Shown piece after piece: positions 1 through 7,752 of a stretch of 44,547 nt of DNA (position 1 is its first letter; each line of letters opens with the position of its first letter). The notes beneath the pieces are model-generated. The model worked only from the letters and a program-made list of their open reading frames with translations. It was not told the DNA's origin and did no database searches. The stretch comes from an uncultured Chthonomonas sp. (GTDB lineage Bacteria; Armatimonadota; Chthonomonadetes; Chthonomonadales; Chthonomonadaceae). Position numbers and translations under genes: made by a program. The stretch spans positions 1-44,547 of the forward strand of contig CAIONQ010000147.1 of NCBI GenBank assembly GCA_903859705.1. Direction: 5' to 3'.

Positions 1-37
1 GGTCTTTAACCGCATCTGTCGAAATATCCATCGCCAT
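1..37 (-). CDS. 5' end of a minus-strand gene (12 codons; possibly elongation factor Ts)
   Basis: Reading the minus strand leftwards from 37 gives an ATG and the residues MAMDISTDAVKD before the window ends. An AGGAGA Shine-Dalgarno sits at 44-50, about six bases upstream of the ATG, so this is very likely a genuine start. The pattern M-x-I-x-x-x-x-VK-[DE] resembles the N-terminus of EF-Ts (tsf). Twelve residues cannot prove this, and rpsB, the usual upstream neighbour of tsf, is absent. The gene is divergent from the small plus-strand gene at 298. Confidence 0.45.
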   Translation of the reverse strand, partial: MAMDISTDAVKD

Positions 38-191
38 CTCTTGTTCTCCTGTGAGTTTCTTGGTCGACACGCACAATGGAGAATCATGGGATGGCATTAC
101 TATTTCCTCTTTGGATTACCTACTTATCTCGAACGCACCCGCAGCCAGGCATCCCAAGCAAGGCTATCGAATAATAGCATTGTAGATTCTA

Positions 192-200
192 TGGTACAAT
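192..200 (+). promoter_or_regulatory. Extended -10 promoter candidate for the small Cys protein
   Basis: TACAAT at 195-200 is preceded by TGG, giving an extended -10 element. No good -35 is visible 17 bases upstream. It would start an mRNA near 207 with a leader of about 90 bases before the ATG at 298. Confidence 0.35.
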
Positions 201-297
201 ATTGGAACTGGAGAAGTGGCGAGCGGCGTAAGCTGTTTGTGCTGCCTTGTTGGCAGGCCCCTTATTCGAAACATATTCTCAGGAGAAAGTTACCACC

Positions 298-480
298 ATG
301 GCAAAGAAAGATAGCGGCTCCAAATCTAAAACCAACGTTACTGCGCGCGCCGCTGCCAAGGCGGAGCAGGCCGTGTGCCGCTTCTGCGGCGGCAAGCCGG
401 AAGTAGTTCGCGTTCTCACCCCGGCTGGCAAGGCACAGATGTACCGCAAGTGCTGCGCAGCAGCTGGCGTGGCTATCTGA
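298..480 (+). CDS. Small Cys-rich (zinc-ribbon-like) protein, 60 aa
   Basis: The ATG at 298 follows AGGAGA at 281-286, so it is preferred over an in-frame ATG at 247. The N-terminal 25 residues are basic and rich in Lys, Ala and Ser, suggesting a disordered nucleic-acid-binding tail. The C-terminal part has C27-x2-C30 and adjacent C52-C53, separated by about 21 residues, which looks like half a treble-clef or zinc ribbon with an unusual Cys-Cys second knuckle. A strong terminator follows directly, so it is a monocistronic unit. I do not recognise the family; a ribosome-associated or translation-linked role is only a guess from size, charge and zinc-ribbon look. The ORF is well supported by its SD, terminator and compositional bias. 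Confidence 0.7.
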   Translation: MAKKDSGSKSKTNVTARAAAKAEQAVCRFCGGKPEVVRVLTPAGKAQMYRKCCAAAGVAI

Positions 481-510
481 TTTCAGGCTTCGTTTAACAG
501 CAATATAAAC

Positions 511-550
511 AGCGCCCGGTTCGCAACACGCGGCCGGGCGCTGTTTTTTT
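511..550 (+). terminator. Rho-independent terminator after the small Cys protein
   Basis: A 9-bp GC-rich stem (511-519 with 534-542) is followed by seven T residues at 544-550. It ends the transcript of the gene at 298-480. Confidence 0.9.
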
Positions 551-592
551 GTGTTTGTTGCCACGCACAATGTGCATTATATGCGCCTCTGC

Positions 593-621
593 TTGCGCCG
601 ATTGTGCAGTTGTGCTAACCT
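593..621 (+). promoter_or_regulatory. Sigma70-type promoter for the first SLH porin
   Basis: TTGCGC (593-598), a 17-base spacer and TAACCT (616-621), with TG one base upstream of the -10. The second porin's promoter shares the same TGTGCTAA core around its -10. Transcription would begin near 628, leaving a leader of about 250 bases. The leader holds a hairpin pairing 800-806 with 823-829. The rest of 551-881 contains no convincing gene. Confidence 0.55.
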
Positions 622-881
622 ATCACGATGCTGTTCACGCGTCTGTTATTTAGCAGGCGTACATTTCGAACGATAGTACTTTACCTGTGCGGCCACGTTG
701 CAGCAAACAGGAAACAAGGAAACGTTTCTGTGGCGCAGGTTACGCTCTGGTACGGTGCATACCTCGAATATTCGGGCACATCACAAGGATAATTTAGAGC
801 CGAACATAAGGCATTGTTGTGCTGTTCGGTTCAACTCAGACCGCCGTAGGTTCATCCTCGGTGATCCACAGGAGTTCAGAA

Positions 882-2732
882 GTGAAAAAGTACCTGCCCT
901 TTATGGGTGCAGCGGTCGCAGCCCTTGCGATGACCTGGACCGCCCAGGCCAAGGCCGACGACATGTTCAAGGATGTCCCCAGCGATCACTGGGCATATTC
1001 TGCAATCTCCGATCTTCAGTCTAAGAAGGTTCTGCTCGGCTACCCGAACGGTTACTTCCAGGGCAAGCGCGTTCTTACCCGCTATGAGTTCGCAGTTGCG
1101 CTGAAGCGCGCCATTGATAACATTCCTGTAACAAGTGGCAAAGACGGTGCGGCTGGCAAAGATGGCACAAACGGCGCCGATGGCAAAGATGGCGCTCCTG
1201 GTGCAGATGGCAAGCCGGGCATGGCTCCGGAAGAGGTTGCGGCCCTTGCGAAGTTGGCCGATACCTTTAAGGCAGAGCTGGCTCAACTCGGCACGGATGT
1301 TAAGTCCATCAACAGCAAGCTGGATGCTATCGGCAAGTCCGTTGCGGCTCTCAACACCCGCCTGGATAAGATGGTCTCCATCTCTGGCGAATTCTTCACC
1401 GGTTTCCGCAGCGATATGTCTCGCTATGGATTTATTGATGGCGGCGGCGCTGTTCGCGGTGCTAACAAGAACCTGTTTACAGCTGTTAGTGCTCCCTCCG
1501 ATTTCCACCTTATCGCAAGCGCCAACCTTGCAGGTGGCGTGAAGTTTGTGGCCGATCTGGTTGAATCCAGCTACCTTAACTACGCAAGCCTCGGCCTCAA
1601 TGGCGCGGGTGCCATTGGCGGCAAAGCCAGCGTAAACGGTGGCGGGCTGCAGACCCAGGTTTACCAGGCTTCTCTGGTTGTTCCGGTTTCTCAGTTCGGA
1701 TCCGGCACCACGCTTGAGATTGGCCGCTTCAAGAACAGCCTCACTGCTCTTACCTATCAGCGTCCGGATACCGATCCTTACTTCAGCCTGCCGTGGTACG
1801 ATGATGGCAAGTATGTTGAGGATGGCTTCAACCTGAAGACCAAGCTCGGCAGCGCCTCCGTTCAGATCTTCGGCGGCACCTATGGCAACCAGGTAAGCTC
1901 CACGGGCAACGTTCTTAACACCGTAGCTCTTGGCGATTCGCTCACCGGAACCAAGGCTGCCAACGAGAGCGCCGGTATCCACATAGATATTCCGCTGCTG
2001 CGCGCTGGCGAAGTTGGCCTTACCCTGCTTAACTTCAATGCAACAGGTGCAGGCTTTACGGATGAGAAGGTATATGGCGCAACCCTTAAGCTCAAGCCGC
2101 TGGGCCGCCTACTGATCAGCGCCGAAGCAGATAAGTCTGTAACCGGTGCCGATTTCACCCATGCCGATGGCAACAGCAACGAAGACAACAACGCTTACAA
2201 TGTAAACCTGGCTTATGCAAGCGGGTCCATTAAGCTCTCTGGCGGTTACCTGTACATCGACCCACGCTACAGCGCTCCCGGCGCATGGCTGAAGGTTGGC
2301 TCTGTATACAACCCGGTAAACGTACAGGGCCCATACGCAAGCCTGGATTACAAGATGTGCAGCAGGGCCACCCTTAACATCGGTGGCGCATATCTTGGTG
2401 GGGCGCGCAACCGAGAAGGTTTCACCCCGGGATGCAGCATCGGCAAGCTGGATGTTGGCCTGAAGTACAACCTGAATAAAACGGTACACCTTACCGCTGA
2501 CTACGAGGGTGATTTCTACAACTTCACTCCGTCTGTTGCTGGTATTAAAACCAGCGCGCAGCAGCAGTTCATCACCCTGGGTGCAGGTATCAACCTTGCC
2601 GGCAACACAGTGCTGAAGCTTGGCTACCAGGTAATTGCAGGGCACGACAATCTGGGCCTTACCGGGCTTACCGGCACTCAGACTACCAACAACGCCAACG
2701 TGTTCACCACGCAGGTGTCGGTCCACTTCTAA
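882..2732 (+). CDS. SLH-domain / collagen-like / beta-barrel outer-membrane protein (OmpM/SlpA-like porin), copy 1
   Basis: The GTG at 882 with AGGAG at 870-874 is the start; it yields 616 aa beginning with a classical signal peptide ending at AKA (residue 25). Order of parts: SLH domain (~27-75, core FKDVPSDHWAY and the TRYEFA motif), nine Gly-X-Y triplets (~86-113, KDG/ADG type), a coiled coil (~115-165) and a long beta-rich region to a terminal Phe, as in outer-membrane barrels. In known diderm relatives the SLH domain binds periplasmic peptidoglycan or secondary polymers and the barrel is in the outer membrane, so this tethers envelope layers and probably forms pores. C493 and C518 in the barrel have no counterpart in the neighbouring paralog. 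The architecture is read directly; substrate is unknown. Confidence 0.9.
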   Translation: MKKYLPFMGAAVAALAMTWTAQAKADDMFKDVPSDHWAYSAISDLQSKKVLLGYPNGYFQGKRVLTRYEFAVALKRAIDNIPVTSGKDGAAGKDGTNGADGKDGAPGADGKPGMAPEEVAALAKLADTFKAELAQLGTDVKSINSKLDAIGKSVAALNTRLDKMVSISGEFFTGFRSDMSRYGFIDGGGAVRGANKNLFTAVSAPSDFHLIASANLAGGVKFVADLVESSYLNYASLGLNGAGAIGGKASVNGGGLQTQVYQASLVVPVSQFGSGTTLEIGRFKNSLTALTYQRPDTDPYFSLPWYDDGKYVEDGFNLKTKLGSASVQIFGGTYGNQVSSTGNVLNTVALGDSLTGTKAANESAGIHIDIPLLRAGEVGLTLLNFNATGAGFTDEKVYGATLKLKPLGRLLISAEADKSVTGADFTHADGNSNEDNNAYNVNLAYASGSIKLSGGYLYIDPRYSAPGAWLKVGSVYNPVNVQGPYASLDYKMCSRATLNIGGAYLGGARNREGFTPGCSIGKLDVGLKYNLNKTVHLTADYEGDFYNFTPSVAGIKTSAQQQFITLGAGINLAGNTVLKLGYQVIAGHDNLGLTGLTGTQTTNNANVFTTQVSVHF

Positions 2733-2765
2733 GTTCAGGGAAACCTGAATCTGCAGTGATCTGAA

Positions 2766-2816
2766 GAATCGGCGGCCCTTTCACTTACGAGTGATAGTGC
2801 CGCCGATTCGCTTTTC
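2766..2816 (+). terminator. Terminator after SLH porin copy 1
   Basis: An 11-bp perfect stem (2766-2776 with 2799-2809) encloses a smaller inner hairpin (2781-2794) and is followed by a short T run. It separates the two porin transcripts. Confidence 0.75.
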
Positions 2817-2901
2817 GGCCATTTTAAAACAGCTATTTTGCTCGCTGTAGCAATTTTTGACGGTGCAGAATCATTAATTTGTTCTCATAACCAAATTTTT
2901 C

Positions 2902-2930
2902 TTGACATGTTGTTGCCTCTGTGCTAATCT
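2902..2930 (+). promoter_or_regulatory. Strong sigma70-type promoter for SLH porin copy 2
   Basis: TTGACA (2902-2907), 17-base spacer and TAATCT (2925-2930) with an extended TGC just before it. This is one of the best promoters in the window and predicts a start near 2937. Confidence 0.85.
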
Positions 2931-2936
2931 TTGAAT

Positions 2937-3288
2937 TGATGCAGATTGTAAATTAGCGTGATCGGGAACCGCTGGTATTCGTACCTCGTAAACCGAATAG
3001 CGCAGATTGAGATCTGCGCCCTTCCAGCAGGAGTTTGGTAAGCAAACGCCCTGGAGGACTGGGACTTCACACCCGCGGTGTTGCGGAACGAAAATCGGAA
3101 GCAGGATACAAGGCAACTCTTCCGGCATTCGGCCACACCATTGCAATGGTTTGAACCTCTGGTCTCCCTGTGCGTATGGCAAACCTGCTCTTACAGGCAT
3201 TACCGGTAGACGGCCCGCGCTGGCGGGTTGTTACCCCATACCAGATGCTCATTGCGAAATGGTTCGCAGTGAAATCAGGAGTTCAGAC
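2937..3288 (+). other. Long structured 5' leader of SLH porin copy 2
   Basis: About 350 bases lie between the predicted transcription start and the GTG at 3289. It holds a perfect 8-bp hairpin with a TGAG loop (3000-3007 with 3012-3019) and further GC-rich short inverted repeats around 3210-3235. Part of it is open in the frame of the porin (from 3007), but the codon content looks non-coding and the real start has its own Shine-Dalgarno. No known riboswitch was recognised. Confidence 0.5.
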
Positions 3289-5142
3289 GTGAAAAAGTAC
3301 CTGCCCTTCATGGGTGCAGCGGTCGCAGCCCTTGCGATGACCTGGACCGCCCAGGCCAAGGCCGACGACATGTTCAAGGATGTCCCCAGCGATCACTGGG
3401 CATATTCTGCAATCTCCGATCTTCAGTCCAAGAAGGTTCTGCTCGGCTACCCGAACGGTTACTTCCAGGGCAAGCGCGTTCTTACCCGCTACGAGTTCGC
3501 AGTTGCGCTGAAGCGCGCTCTTGACGCCATCCCCGCAGGCAAAGACGGCGCAGCCGGCGCAGCAGGCAAAGATGGTCAGAATGGTGCTGACGGCAAAGAT
3601 GGCGCACCTGGCAAAGATGGCGCACCTGGCATGACCCCGGACGAGGTTGCGGCCCTTACCAAGCTGGCCGACACCTTTAAGGCAGAGCTGGCTCAGCTCG
3701 GCACCGATGTCAAGTCCATCAACAGCAAGCTAGATGCTATCGGCAAGTCCGTTGCGGCTCTCAACACCCGCCTGGACAAGATGGTCTCCATCTCTGGTGA
3801 GGTCTTCACCGGCTTCCGCAGCGACGTTTCCCGCAACGGATTCATCGATGGCGGCGGCGCAGTGCGCGGCGCTAACAAGTCCCCGTTCACCGCGGTTGAT
3901 GCTCCCTCCGATGTCCACCTGATCGCAAAGGCCAACCTGGCCGGCGGCGTGAAGCTGACTGTTGACCTCGTTGAGTCCACCTACCTGAACTACTCCAGCC
4001 TCGGCTTCGCCGGCGCTGGCGCACTGGGCGGCAAGGCTACCACCAACGGTGGCGGTCTGCAGACCCAGGTTTACCAGGCTTCTCTGGTGATTCCGGTTTC
4101 CCAGTTCGGATCCGGCACCACCCTTGAGCTCGGCCGCTTCAAGAACAGCCTCACCGCTCTTTCTTATATGCGCCCAGATACCGATCCTTACTTCAGCCTG
4201 CCGTGGTACGATGATGGCAAGTATGTTGAGGACGGCTTCAACCTGAAGACCAAGCTTGGCAGCGTAACTGTTCAGCTCTTCGGCGGCACCTACGGCAACC
4301 AGGTGAGCTCCACCGGCGCAGCACTCAACAGCGTTTACCTTGGCGATAGCACCACCGGTGTTAAGGCAGCCAATGAGAGCGCTGGCCTGCACATCGGCTT
4401 CCCGCTGTTCCACCTTGGCGAAGTTGGTCTTAACGTACTTAACTTCAACGCCACCGGCGCTGGCTTCACCGATGAGAAAGTCTACGGAGCAACCCTTAAG
4501 GTTAAGCCGCTTGGCCGCCTGAATGTGGACGCCGAAGTAGACAAGTCTGTCACCGGTGCTGACTTCACCCATGGTGATGGCAACAGCAATGAGAACAACG
4601 TCGCAGTTAAGGTCAACATGGCCTACGGCAGCGGTGCAATCAAGCTTACCGGCGGTTACCTGTACATCGACCCACGCTACAGCGCTCCGGGTTCATGGCT
4701 GAAGGTTGGCTCCCTGTACAACCCAACCAACGTTCAGGGCCCATACGCCAACGTGGATTACAAGCTCAGTGGCAAAACCACCGTTAACTTCGGTGGCGCA
4801 TACCTCAGCGCAGCTCGCAATGCAGCTGGTTGGACCCATGGCAGCAGCATCGGCAAGGTCGACGCTGGTGTGAAGTACCACCTGAGCAAAACCGTGCACC
4901 TGAGCGCGGACTACGAGGGCGACTTCTACAAGTACTCTGCCGCAGTGGCTGGCGTTCCCGCCTCCGCATGGCAGCAGTTCATCACCCTGGGCGCCGGCGT
5001 TAACCTGGCCGGCAACACCGTGCTGAAGTTCGGCTACCAGATCCTGGGCAACCAGGACAAACTGGGCCTGACTGGCTTCACCGGTACCCAGACCAGCAAC
5101 AGCGCCAACGTGTTCACCACGCAGGTGTCTGTCCACTTCTAA
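3289..5142 (+). CDS. SLH-domain / collagen-like / beta-barrel outer-membrane protein (OmpM/SlpA-like porin), copy 2
   Basis: The GTG at 3289 follows AGGAG at 3277-3281 with the same seven-base spacing as copy 1; the in-frame extension to 3007 is leader. The 617-aa product has the same signal peptide and SLH domain, ten Gly-X-Y triplets (~84-114), a coiled coil and a C-terminal barrel ending in VHF. The first ~80 codons are almost identical in DNA to copy 1 while the Gly-X-Y part and barrel differ at many sites. Copy 2 lacks the two barrel cysteines of copy 1. Strong promoter, strong terminator and uniform codon choice suggest very high expression; it is probably the major porin or S-layer-like envelope protein. 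The role is inferred from OmpM/SlpA relatives. Confidence 0.9.
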   Translation: MKKYLPFMGAAVAALAMTWTAQAKADDMFKDVPSDHWAYSAISDLQSKKVLLGYPNGYFQGKRVLTRYEFAVALKRALDAIPAGKDGAAGAAGKDGQNGADGKDGAPGKDGAPGMTPDEVAALTKLADTFKAELAQLGTDVKSINSKLDAIGKSVAALNTRLDKMVSISGEVFTGFRSDVSRNGFIDGGGAVRGANKSPFTAVDAPSDVHLIAKANLAGGVKLTVDLVESTYLNYSSLGFAGAGALGGKATTNGGGLQTQVYQASLVIPVSQFGSGTTLELGRFKNSLTALSYMRPDTDPYFSLPWYDDGKYVEDGFNLKTKLGSVTVQLFGGTYGNQVSSTGAALNSVYLGDSTTGVKAANESAGLHIGFPLFHLGEVGLNVLNFNATGAGFTDEKVYGATLKVKPLGRLNVDAEVDKSVTGADFTHGDGNSNENNVAVKVNMAYGSGAIKLTGGYLYIDPRYSAPGSWLKVGSLYNPTNVQGPYANVDYKLSGKTTVNFGGAYLSAARNAAGWTHGSSIGKVDAGVKYHLSKTVHLSADYEGDFYKYSAAVAGVPASAWQQFITLGAGVNLAGNTVLKFGYQILGNQDKLGLTGFTGTQTSNSANVFTTQVSVHF

Positions 5143-5180
5143 GCTCTGCTACCTCCGGTTTCCGGAGCGCAGCTAAGTGG

Positions 5181-5219
5181 ATACGGGCTTCTCTCGTAAG
5201 AGAGAAGCCCGTATTTTTT
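5181..5219 (+). terminator. Strong terminator after SLH porin copy 2
   Basis: A perfect 15-bp stem (5181-5195 with 5200-5214), a GTAA tetraloop and a T run to 5219. Confidence 0.95.
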
Positions 5220-5265
5220 GCCTTGGCCCAACCCATTATCCCGGTTTCCCCATTTATGCACAGGG

Positions 5266-5271
5266 TATAAT
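5266..5271 (+). promoter_or_regulatory. -10 element upstream of the SUKH-TPR gene
   Basis: A perfect TATAAT lies about 80 bases upstream of the TTG start at 5349. No clear -35 is seen at the usual spacing. Confidence 0.4.
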
Positions 5272-5348
5272 GCCTTGAATCACACGCCAAAGCTGTTCGG
5301 CCTGTTGGGTGCCGAGCCAGCAAACCGGGTGGATGTAAAGGATGTCGT

Positions 5349-6476
5349 TTGGAACCTGACAACTCGTTAGATGCCATGCAGGCTGTTGAGCGCTTCTGGG
5401 GCCGTAAACTTCCAGAGCCCTTTCGCCAGCTATACACCCTGTATCCCAGACCATTCCTCGCGCCATGTGAGTTCTTTACACTGCTGGCAATATCTAAAGG
5501 CAGTGGCCGCACAAGCGGTACCCCTCCTCAGTTTATGCCCTTCGGTCGTGCAGTAGGCGATGAAGGCATCTATGGCTTCTACATCAATCCAGAAACAGCG
5601 CCTGGCCAGTGGCCCGTTATGTTTCGAGATGATGAAGAGCAGTATATTCGGCCAGTATCCTCCAGTTTTGAAAAATTTCTCAACCACTGCATTCTTGTGG
5701 GCAGGTATGAAACCGAGGAGCAGGCAGGTTCTGCCGCTTCGGTTAGCCTGGATCTGCTGGAAGATCTGGACGAACAGCGTGAAGCTGGCCGTCGCTTAAA
5801 CCTGGATACAGAGGTTTTGTTTGGACCCCTGCCCGGTAACGATACGCAGTTGTTTGAACGTCTGGCAAAGCTGGACCCCATGGATGCAACCAGCCTCTGC
5901 CATCTGGGCTGTGTGCGGCGCGCCTTTGGAGATAAAACGGCGGATGAAAGGGCTCTGGATTTCTTTCATCGGGCTACAGAAGCGGCCCCGTGGTTTGGAG
6001 ATGCAAGCTACCTTATGGCCGATACTTATCGACTAAAGGGGCAAATGCCGCGGGCATGCGAGGGTTACTGGGCCGTGCTTAACAAGCTCTTGCCACTGTG
6101 CACCCGCAGTTATGAGTGGGATCTTGGTGAGGATCATCCGCAAGGGGATATTGTTGAAGTTGCCGCAGATGCGCTTCGGCAGTTTGCGCGGCATGCCCCG
6201 GAAGGCATTCATGAGGATGAACTGTGGAGCGTAGCCGTAGAAGAAGACGCATATGATCCCGATCTACGTGAAGATTATGCAAGGCGCCTTTTGCGCCTTG
6301 GCAATCTGCCTGCCGCGGAACGAGAGCTGCTGAACACGCTTTCGTTAACCGTAATGGAGGGCGGAAAGCAGCACAAACGAGTTTATCAAGAGCTGATAGC
6401 TCTGTATGAAAGCCAGGACAGGAAGGATGAAGCTGCGCTAGCCCTTTTCGATTCTGCTCTGCCAGTAACGCCCTGA
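5349..6476 (+). CDS. SMI1/KNR4 (SUKH)-like domain protein with C-terminal TPR-like repeats, 375 aa
   Basis: Start taken as TTG 5349 because AAAGGA (5337-5342) is six bases upstream; the next Met is at residue 10. Residues ~12-118 have the SMI1/KNR4 pattern: an LPEPFRQLY helix, a PFG-x5-G-x2-GFY strand turn, a PVMFRDDE strand and a final SSFEKFLN helix. Residues ~165-370 are helical and TPR-like (for example GCVRRAFGD and LLRLGNLPAAERELL). SUKH domains are known as immunity proteins against nuclease toxins and also as general protein-interaction modules. No polymorphic toxin is adjacent, so a housekeeping or scaffold role is at least as likely. The family assignment is from motif reading and is fairly but not fully secure. 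Confidence 0.7.
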   Translation: MEPDNSLDAMQAVERFWGRKLPEPFRQLYTLYPRPFLAPCEFFTLLAISKGSGRTSGTPPQFMPFGRAVGDEGIYGFYINPETAPGQWPVMFRDDEEQYIRPVSSSFEKFLNHCILVGRYETEEQAGSAASVSLDLLEDLDEQREAGRRLNLDTEVLFGPLPGNDTQLFERLAKLDPMDATSLCHLGCVRRAFGDKTADERALDFFHRATEAAPWFGDASYLMADTYRLKGQMPRACEGYWAVLNKLLPLCTRSYEWDLGEDHPQGDIVEVAADALRQFARHAPEGIHEDELWSVAVEEDAYDPDLREDYARRLLRLGNLPAAERELLNTLSLTVMEGGKQHKRVYQELIALYESQDRKDEAALALFDSALPVTP

Positions 6477-6511
6477 GTGCGGCGGAAGCCCGGGCCAATG
6501 CACCGTGCGCA

Positions 6512-6520
6512 TGCGATAAT
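6512..6520 (+). promoter_or_regulatory. Extended -10 immediately upstream of hisF (leaderless candidate)
   Basis: TGC-GATAAT at 6512-6520 ends eight bases before the hisF ATG, placing transcription start at or within two bases of the start codon. No Shine-Dalgarno is present. No good -35 is seen. Confidence 0.45.
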
Positions 6521-6528
6521 AAATCACT

Positions 6529-7299
6529 ATGTTAGCAAGAAGAGTTATTCCCTGCCTTGATGTTAAAGAGGGCCGTGTTGTGAAGGGCGTCAATTTTGTC
6601 GACCTGCGCGATGCCGGAGATCCCGTAGAGCTCGCCGCCCGCTACGATGCTATGGGCGCCGATGAGCTTGTTTTTCTGGATATTACTGCCAGCCACGAAA
6701 AGCGAAACGTTATCATAGAAATGGCAGCACGCGTTGCCGAGCAGGTATTTATTCCGTTTACTGTGGGCGGCGGTATCCGCACAGTAGAGGATTTTCGAAA
6801 TATTTTGCTGGCCGGTGCCGATAAGGTGGCGGTAAACAGCGCCGCGGTAAAAAACCCGGATATTATCGGCGAGGCCGCAGAACGTTACGGCTCCCAATGT
6901 GTTGTGGTTGCCATCGATCCCAAACGTAGCGGCGAGTATGCAGATGGAAGCCCGCGTTGGGAAGTGTATATCAATGGCGGCAGAACGCCCACCGGCAGAG
7001 ATGCCCTGGAGTGGGCGCGCGAAGTAGAACAGCGGGGTGCAGGGGAGATACTGCTAACCAGTATGGATCGTGATGGAACGCAGGTTGGGTTTGATCTGGA
7101 GCTTACCAGTAAAGTGGCAAAATCTGTATCCATCCCGGTAATAGCAAGCGGCGGTGCCGGAAATCCGCATCACTGCTTTGAAGCGGTTACGGAGGGCTGT
7201 GCAGATGCGGCGCTCATTGCCTCCATAGTGCATGATGGGCACTACACTATTCAGCAGATAAAGAGCTACATGGCAGAGCATGGCGTTTGCGTGCGGTAA
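6529..7299 (+). CDS. hisF: Imidazole glycerol phosphate synthase subunit HisF
   Basis: 256 aa, the normal HisF length. The half-barrel repeats of the (beta/alpha)8 fold are clear: [16 protein letters not shown] at the N-terminus holds the catalytic Asp equivalent to D11, TVGGGIRT and ASGGAG are the two phosphate-binding loops, and [10 protein letters not shown] holds the second catalytic Asp equivalent to D130. With HisH it makes IGP and AICAR from PRFAR in histidine synthesis, in the cytoplasm; hisH is not in the window. hisI follows 34 bases after the stop. The ATG at 6529 has no Shine-Dalgarno but a -10-like element sits directly in front, suggesting a leaderless mRNA. Confidence 0.97.
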   Translation: MLARRVIPCLDVKEGRVVKGVNFVDLRDAGDPVELAARYDAMGADELVFLDITASHEKRNVIIEMAARVAEQVFIPFTVGGGIRTVEDFRNILLAGADKVAVNSAAVKNPDIIGEAAERYGSQCVVVAIDPKRSGEYADGSPRWEVYINGGRTPTGRDALEWAREVEQRGAGEILLTSMDRDGTQVGFDLELTSKVAKSVSIPVIASGGAGNPHHCFEAVTEGCADAALIASIVHDGHYTIQQIKSYMAEHGVCVR

Positions 7300-7333
7300 T
7301 GAAGCCGAAGATGCAGATTACGAGGAGTTGGAT

Positions 7334-7705
7334 ATGAAGATACCGGATGGTTTAAAATTTGATGCAAATGGCCTTATTCCGGCCGTTGTGCAGGATGTTA
7401 CAAATGGCGATGTATTGATGGTTGCCTATATGAACCTGGCTGCTGTGGAGCACACCATCTCCTCAGGGCGCGCCACATTCTGGAGCCGCTCTCGCCAGAA
7501 GTTCTGGATAAAGGGCGAAACATCTGGCAACATCCAGGTGGTAAAAGGCCTTTATGTAGATTGCGATCAGGATTGCCTGCTTGTAAAGGTAGAGCAAACC
7601 GGCGCTGCCTGCCACGAAGGGTATCGCAGTTGCTTCTTCCGCCAGGTATCTGAAGATGGCGATTCGCTTACTACCCTGGGTGAGCCGCTTTCTGCCGCCT
7701 ACTAA
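7334..7705 (+). CDS. hisI: Phosphoribosyl-AMP cyclohydrolase HisI
   Basis: The ATG at 7334 with GAGGAG at 7322-7327 is preferred over an in-frame ATG at 7280 inside hisF; it gives 123 aa, typical for a stand-alone HisI without a fused HisE domain. Family signatures are present: FWSRSRQKFWIKGETSG, then VDCDQDC with the three Asp metal ligands, then GAACHEGYRSCFF with the zinc cysteines. It opens the ring of PR-AMP to ProFAR, the third step of histidine synthesis. It is co-transcribed with hisF. hisE must be elsewhere in the genome. Confidence 0.96.
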   Translation: MKIPDGLKFDANGLIPAVVQDVTNGDVLMVAYMNLAAVEHTISSGRATFWSRSRQKFWIKGETSGNIQVVKGLYVDCDQDCLLVKVEQTGAACHEGYRSCFFRQVSEDGDSLTTLGEPLSAAY

Positions 7706-7752
7706 ACCGCAGCACCCTGTGTTAGCAGTGCCATTAGCAACGGAGAGATCCG

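Noticed and set aside
41-406. A 121-codon plus-strand frame overlapping the small Cys protein
   Set aside because: No Shine-Dalgarno, overlaps the divergent promoter region and competes with the better-supported frame at 298-480.
876-1982. Long antisense open frames through both porin genes (for example 876-1982 minus and 3730-4572 minus)
   Set aside because: They mirror the strongly biased codon use of the porins and have no start signals or recognisable product.
3007-3288. In-frame N-terminal extension of porin copy 2 by 94 codons
   Set aside because: The GTG at 3289 has the same Shine-Dalgarno, spacing and signal peptide as copy 1, and the extension shows no protein-like composition; it is untranslated leader.
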